The notes under the pieces: generated by a model
Told to the model about the DNA's origin: nothing
What the model saw: only the letters and a program-made list of their open reading frames with translations
The model's database searches: none
Program-made: the position numbers and the translations under genes
From: Hyphomicrobiales bacterium
GTDB lineage: Bacteria > Pseudomonadota > Alphaproteobacteria > Rhizobiales > Xanthobacteraceae
DNA: 7,194 nt
Direction: 5' to 3'
Assembly (NCBI GenBank): GCA_026400425.1
Contig: JAPLPC010000626.1
Coordinates: forward strand, 1-7,194
Part shown: positions 5,864-7,194 of the stretch, piece after piece
Numbering within the stretch: the stretch's first letter is position 1
How the letters are laid out: each line of letters begins with the position of its first letter

Positions 5864-5904
5864 TCATTCCTCTTACAGACTGCTCCCGGCACGCGCCGAG
5901 AGCA

Positions 5905-7128
5905 TTATTTCTTCAACAGTGGACAGGAGCTCTTGTCGAGCGGGGTGAACGCCTGATCCGCAGGGATCGTCGCCACCAGCTTGTAGTAATCCCAAGGCCC
6001 CTTGGATTCGCCGGGCTTCTTGACCTCGAACAGATAGGCGGGATGCAGTTTGCGCCCGTTGGGCTGGATCGTTCCCTTCCCGAAAATAATGTCGTCGGTC
6101 GGCGTCGCCTTCATCTTGTCGACGATCTTGAGGCCGTCATGCGAGTTGCCGCCCATGGCATCGAGCGTTTTGAAGTAATGGAGCAGCGACGAGTAGACGC
6201 CGGCATGCACGGTGGTCGGCATGCTCTTGTTCTTCATGCGCTCCTGGAAGCGCTTGGAGAATGCACGGGTGCCGTCGTTGAGATCCCAATAGAAGGTCTC
6301 GGTGAAGTTCAGACCCTGGGCGATCGGCAGGCCGAGCGCGTGGATGTCGGTGACGAACATGAGGAGGCCAGCCAGCTTCTGGCCGCCCTTGACGATGCCG
6401 AATTCGGACGCCTGCTTGATCGAGTTGATGGTGTCGCCGCCAGCATTCGCCAGACCGATCACCTTGGCCTTGGAGGTCTGCGCCTGCAGCAGGAAGGACG
6501 AGAAATCCGGCGTGTTGAGCGGCGGTCGCACGCTGCCAATCACTTTGCCGCCGATCTTGGTTACCGCATTGGTGGTGTCACGCTCCAGCGCGGTGCCGAA
6601 GGCATAGTCGGCAGTGAGGAAGAACCAGGTGTCGCCGCCCGCCTTGGTCAGCGCCGTACCGGTGCCGTTGGCGAGCTGATAGGTGTCATAGGCCCAATGG
6701 ATCGTGTTGGGTGAGCATTGCGAGTTGGACAGATCCGAGGTGCCCGAACCGGAGTTCAGAAAGACGCCGTTCTTTTCCTTGACCACGTTGTTGACGGCAA
6801 GGCCGACCGACGAGGTCGGTACGTCGACGATGACGTCGAGCTTGTCACGATCGAACCACTGGCGCGCGATGTTGACGCCGATGTCCGGCTTGTTCTGATG
6901 GTCGCCCACCAGAACCTCGATCTTCCAGCCCTTGGCGACGAGACCCGAGTCCTCAACCGCCATCTGCGCGGCGAGCGTGGAGCCCGTGCCCGTCACGTCG
7001 GCATACAGACCGGACTGGTCATTCAGCACGCCGATCTTGGCCGTCTTGTCCTGCGCCGATGCACTTGAATTCGCGGCAAATACTGCCGCGATGACAAGTA
7101 GCGATGAGGTAACCTTCTTGTTCAGCAT
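5905..7128 (-). CDS. Periplasmic binding protein B, tandem paralogue of A
   Basis: A 407-residue type I periplasmic binding protein, about 77% identical to protein A over the mature chain by hand alignment, with a single one-residue gap (KGGQKLAG versus KGQKLAA). Residues 1-25 are a signal peptide (MLNKK, then a hydrophobic stretch) with an ASA cleavage site before Gln26; this peptide is unlike that of A. Shared landmarks are the KIGVLNDQSGLYADV start, VVKEKNGVFLNSGSGTSDL, TADYAFGTALERD, NFTETFYWDLNDGTRAFSKRF, and the identical C-terminal core YYKLVATIPADQAFTPLDKS. Cys138 and Cys402 match the pair in A. Differences cluster at GVLNDQSG/GVLTDLSG, DVIVDVPTSSVG/DMITDVPNSGVA and MFVTDIHALGLPI/LFITDVKSIGLDL, near the cleft in this fold, suggesting changed ligand preference. 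GGGAGAGAG before the ATG is a plausible ribosome site. It is the first gene of the operon visible here. Confidence 0.93.
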   Translation of the reverse strand: MLNKKVTSSLLVIAAVFAANSSASAQDKTAKIGVLNDQSGLYADVTGTGSTLAAQMAVEDSGLVAKGWKIEVLVGDHQNKPDIGVNIARQWFDRDKLDVIVDVPTSSVGLAVNNVVKEKNGVFLNSGSGTSDLSNSQCSPNTIHWAYDTYQLANGTGTALTKAGGDTWFFLTADYAFGTALERDTTNAVTKIGGKVIGSVRPPLNTPDFSSFLLQAQTSKAKVIGLANAGGDTINSIKQASEFGIVKGGQKLAGLLMFVTDIHALGLPIAQGLNFTETFYWDLNDGTRAFSKRFQERMKNKSMPTTVHAGVYSSLLHYFKTLDAMGGNSHDGLKIVDKMKATPTDDIIFGKGTIQPNGRKLHPAYLFEVKKPGESKGPWDYYKLVATIPADQAFTPLDKSSCPLLKK

Positions 7129-7194
7129 TGTGTCTCTCTCCCTGAGATATTCATGATGTCACTCGGACCGTTGGCTCGTTCCGTAGCTTTTATG
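7129..7194 (-). other. Upstream leader of the binding protein operon, partial
   Basis: These 66 bases precede binding protein B. Apart from the purine-rich ribosome site (minus strand GGGAGAGAGA) I see no convincing -35/-10 pair, operator palindrome or end of an upstream gene. The operon promoter may lie here or beyond the edge. No LivG or LivF coding sequence ends within this stretch. Confidence 0.4.

Noticed and set aside
4583..6714. Plus-strand frames of about 220-230 codons opposite both binding protein genes, similar to each other
   Set aside because: Their similarity is inherited from the paralogous genes on the other strand; high Arg/Gly/Val content is typical of antisense frames at this GC.

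Overview
The window looks like a fragment of a GC-rich alphaproteobacterial chromosome, most likely Bradyrhizobium/Rhodopseudomonas-like (Nitrobacteraceae). I infer this from protein character, codon use and gene content (DUF47-pit pair, HigBA, multiple LivK-type binding proteins); no database search was possible. Almost all genes are on the minus strand. The exceptions are a toxin-antitoxin locus at 1580-2058 and a short foreign-looking fragment at the left edge.

Layout from left to right: (1) 3-130 (+) is a piece of a fibronectin type III domain. It abuts, with no spacer, a phosphate transporter gene (pit) that is cut off after about 183 residues. (2) 107-1335 (-) is a DUF47-pit operon, with a PHO-box-like direct repeat (1389-1406) lying over its likely promoter. 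(3) 1490-2058 (+) holds a HigB-type toxin with a GATAC/GTATC-rich operator region upstream. Its higA antitoxin gene has lost its middle, including the DNA-binding domain, and its reading frame. (4) 2068-2448 (-) is a small DUF454 (YbaN-like) membrane protein. (5) 2489-7128 (-) is one transport operon of the branched-chain amino acid (HAAT) class. In transcription order it runs: binding protein B (5905-7128), binding protein A (4646-5863), a hairpin-rich 210-bp spacer, LivH permease (3560-4435), LivM permease (2539-3558), and a clear intrinsic terminator (2489-2510).

In the transport operon, two tandem periplasmic binding proteins, about 77% identical over the mature chains by hand alignment, probably deliver related ligands to one LivHM channel. 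No LivG/LivF ATPase is present, so the energising subunits lie upstream beyond 7194 or elsewhere. The hairpins between the binding proteins and the permeases fit the usual excess of binding protein over membrane subunits.

Nothing here is convincingly a new biological system. The most noteworthy points are the abrupt Fn3/pit junction (assembly chimera or real rearrangement), the intact toxin next to a deleted antitoxin, the PHO box placed for repression of DUF47-pit, and the paired binding proteins served by one permease pair. No gene-free stretch exceeds 300 bases.
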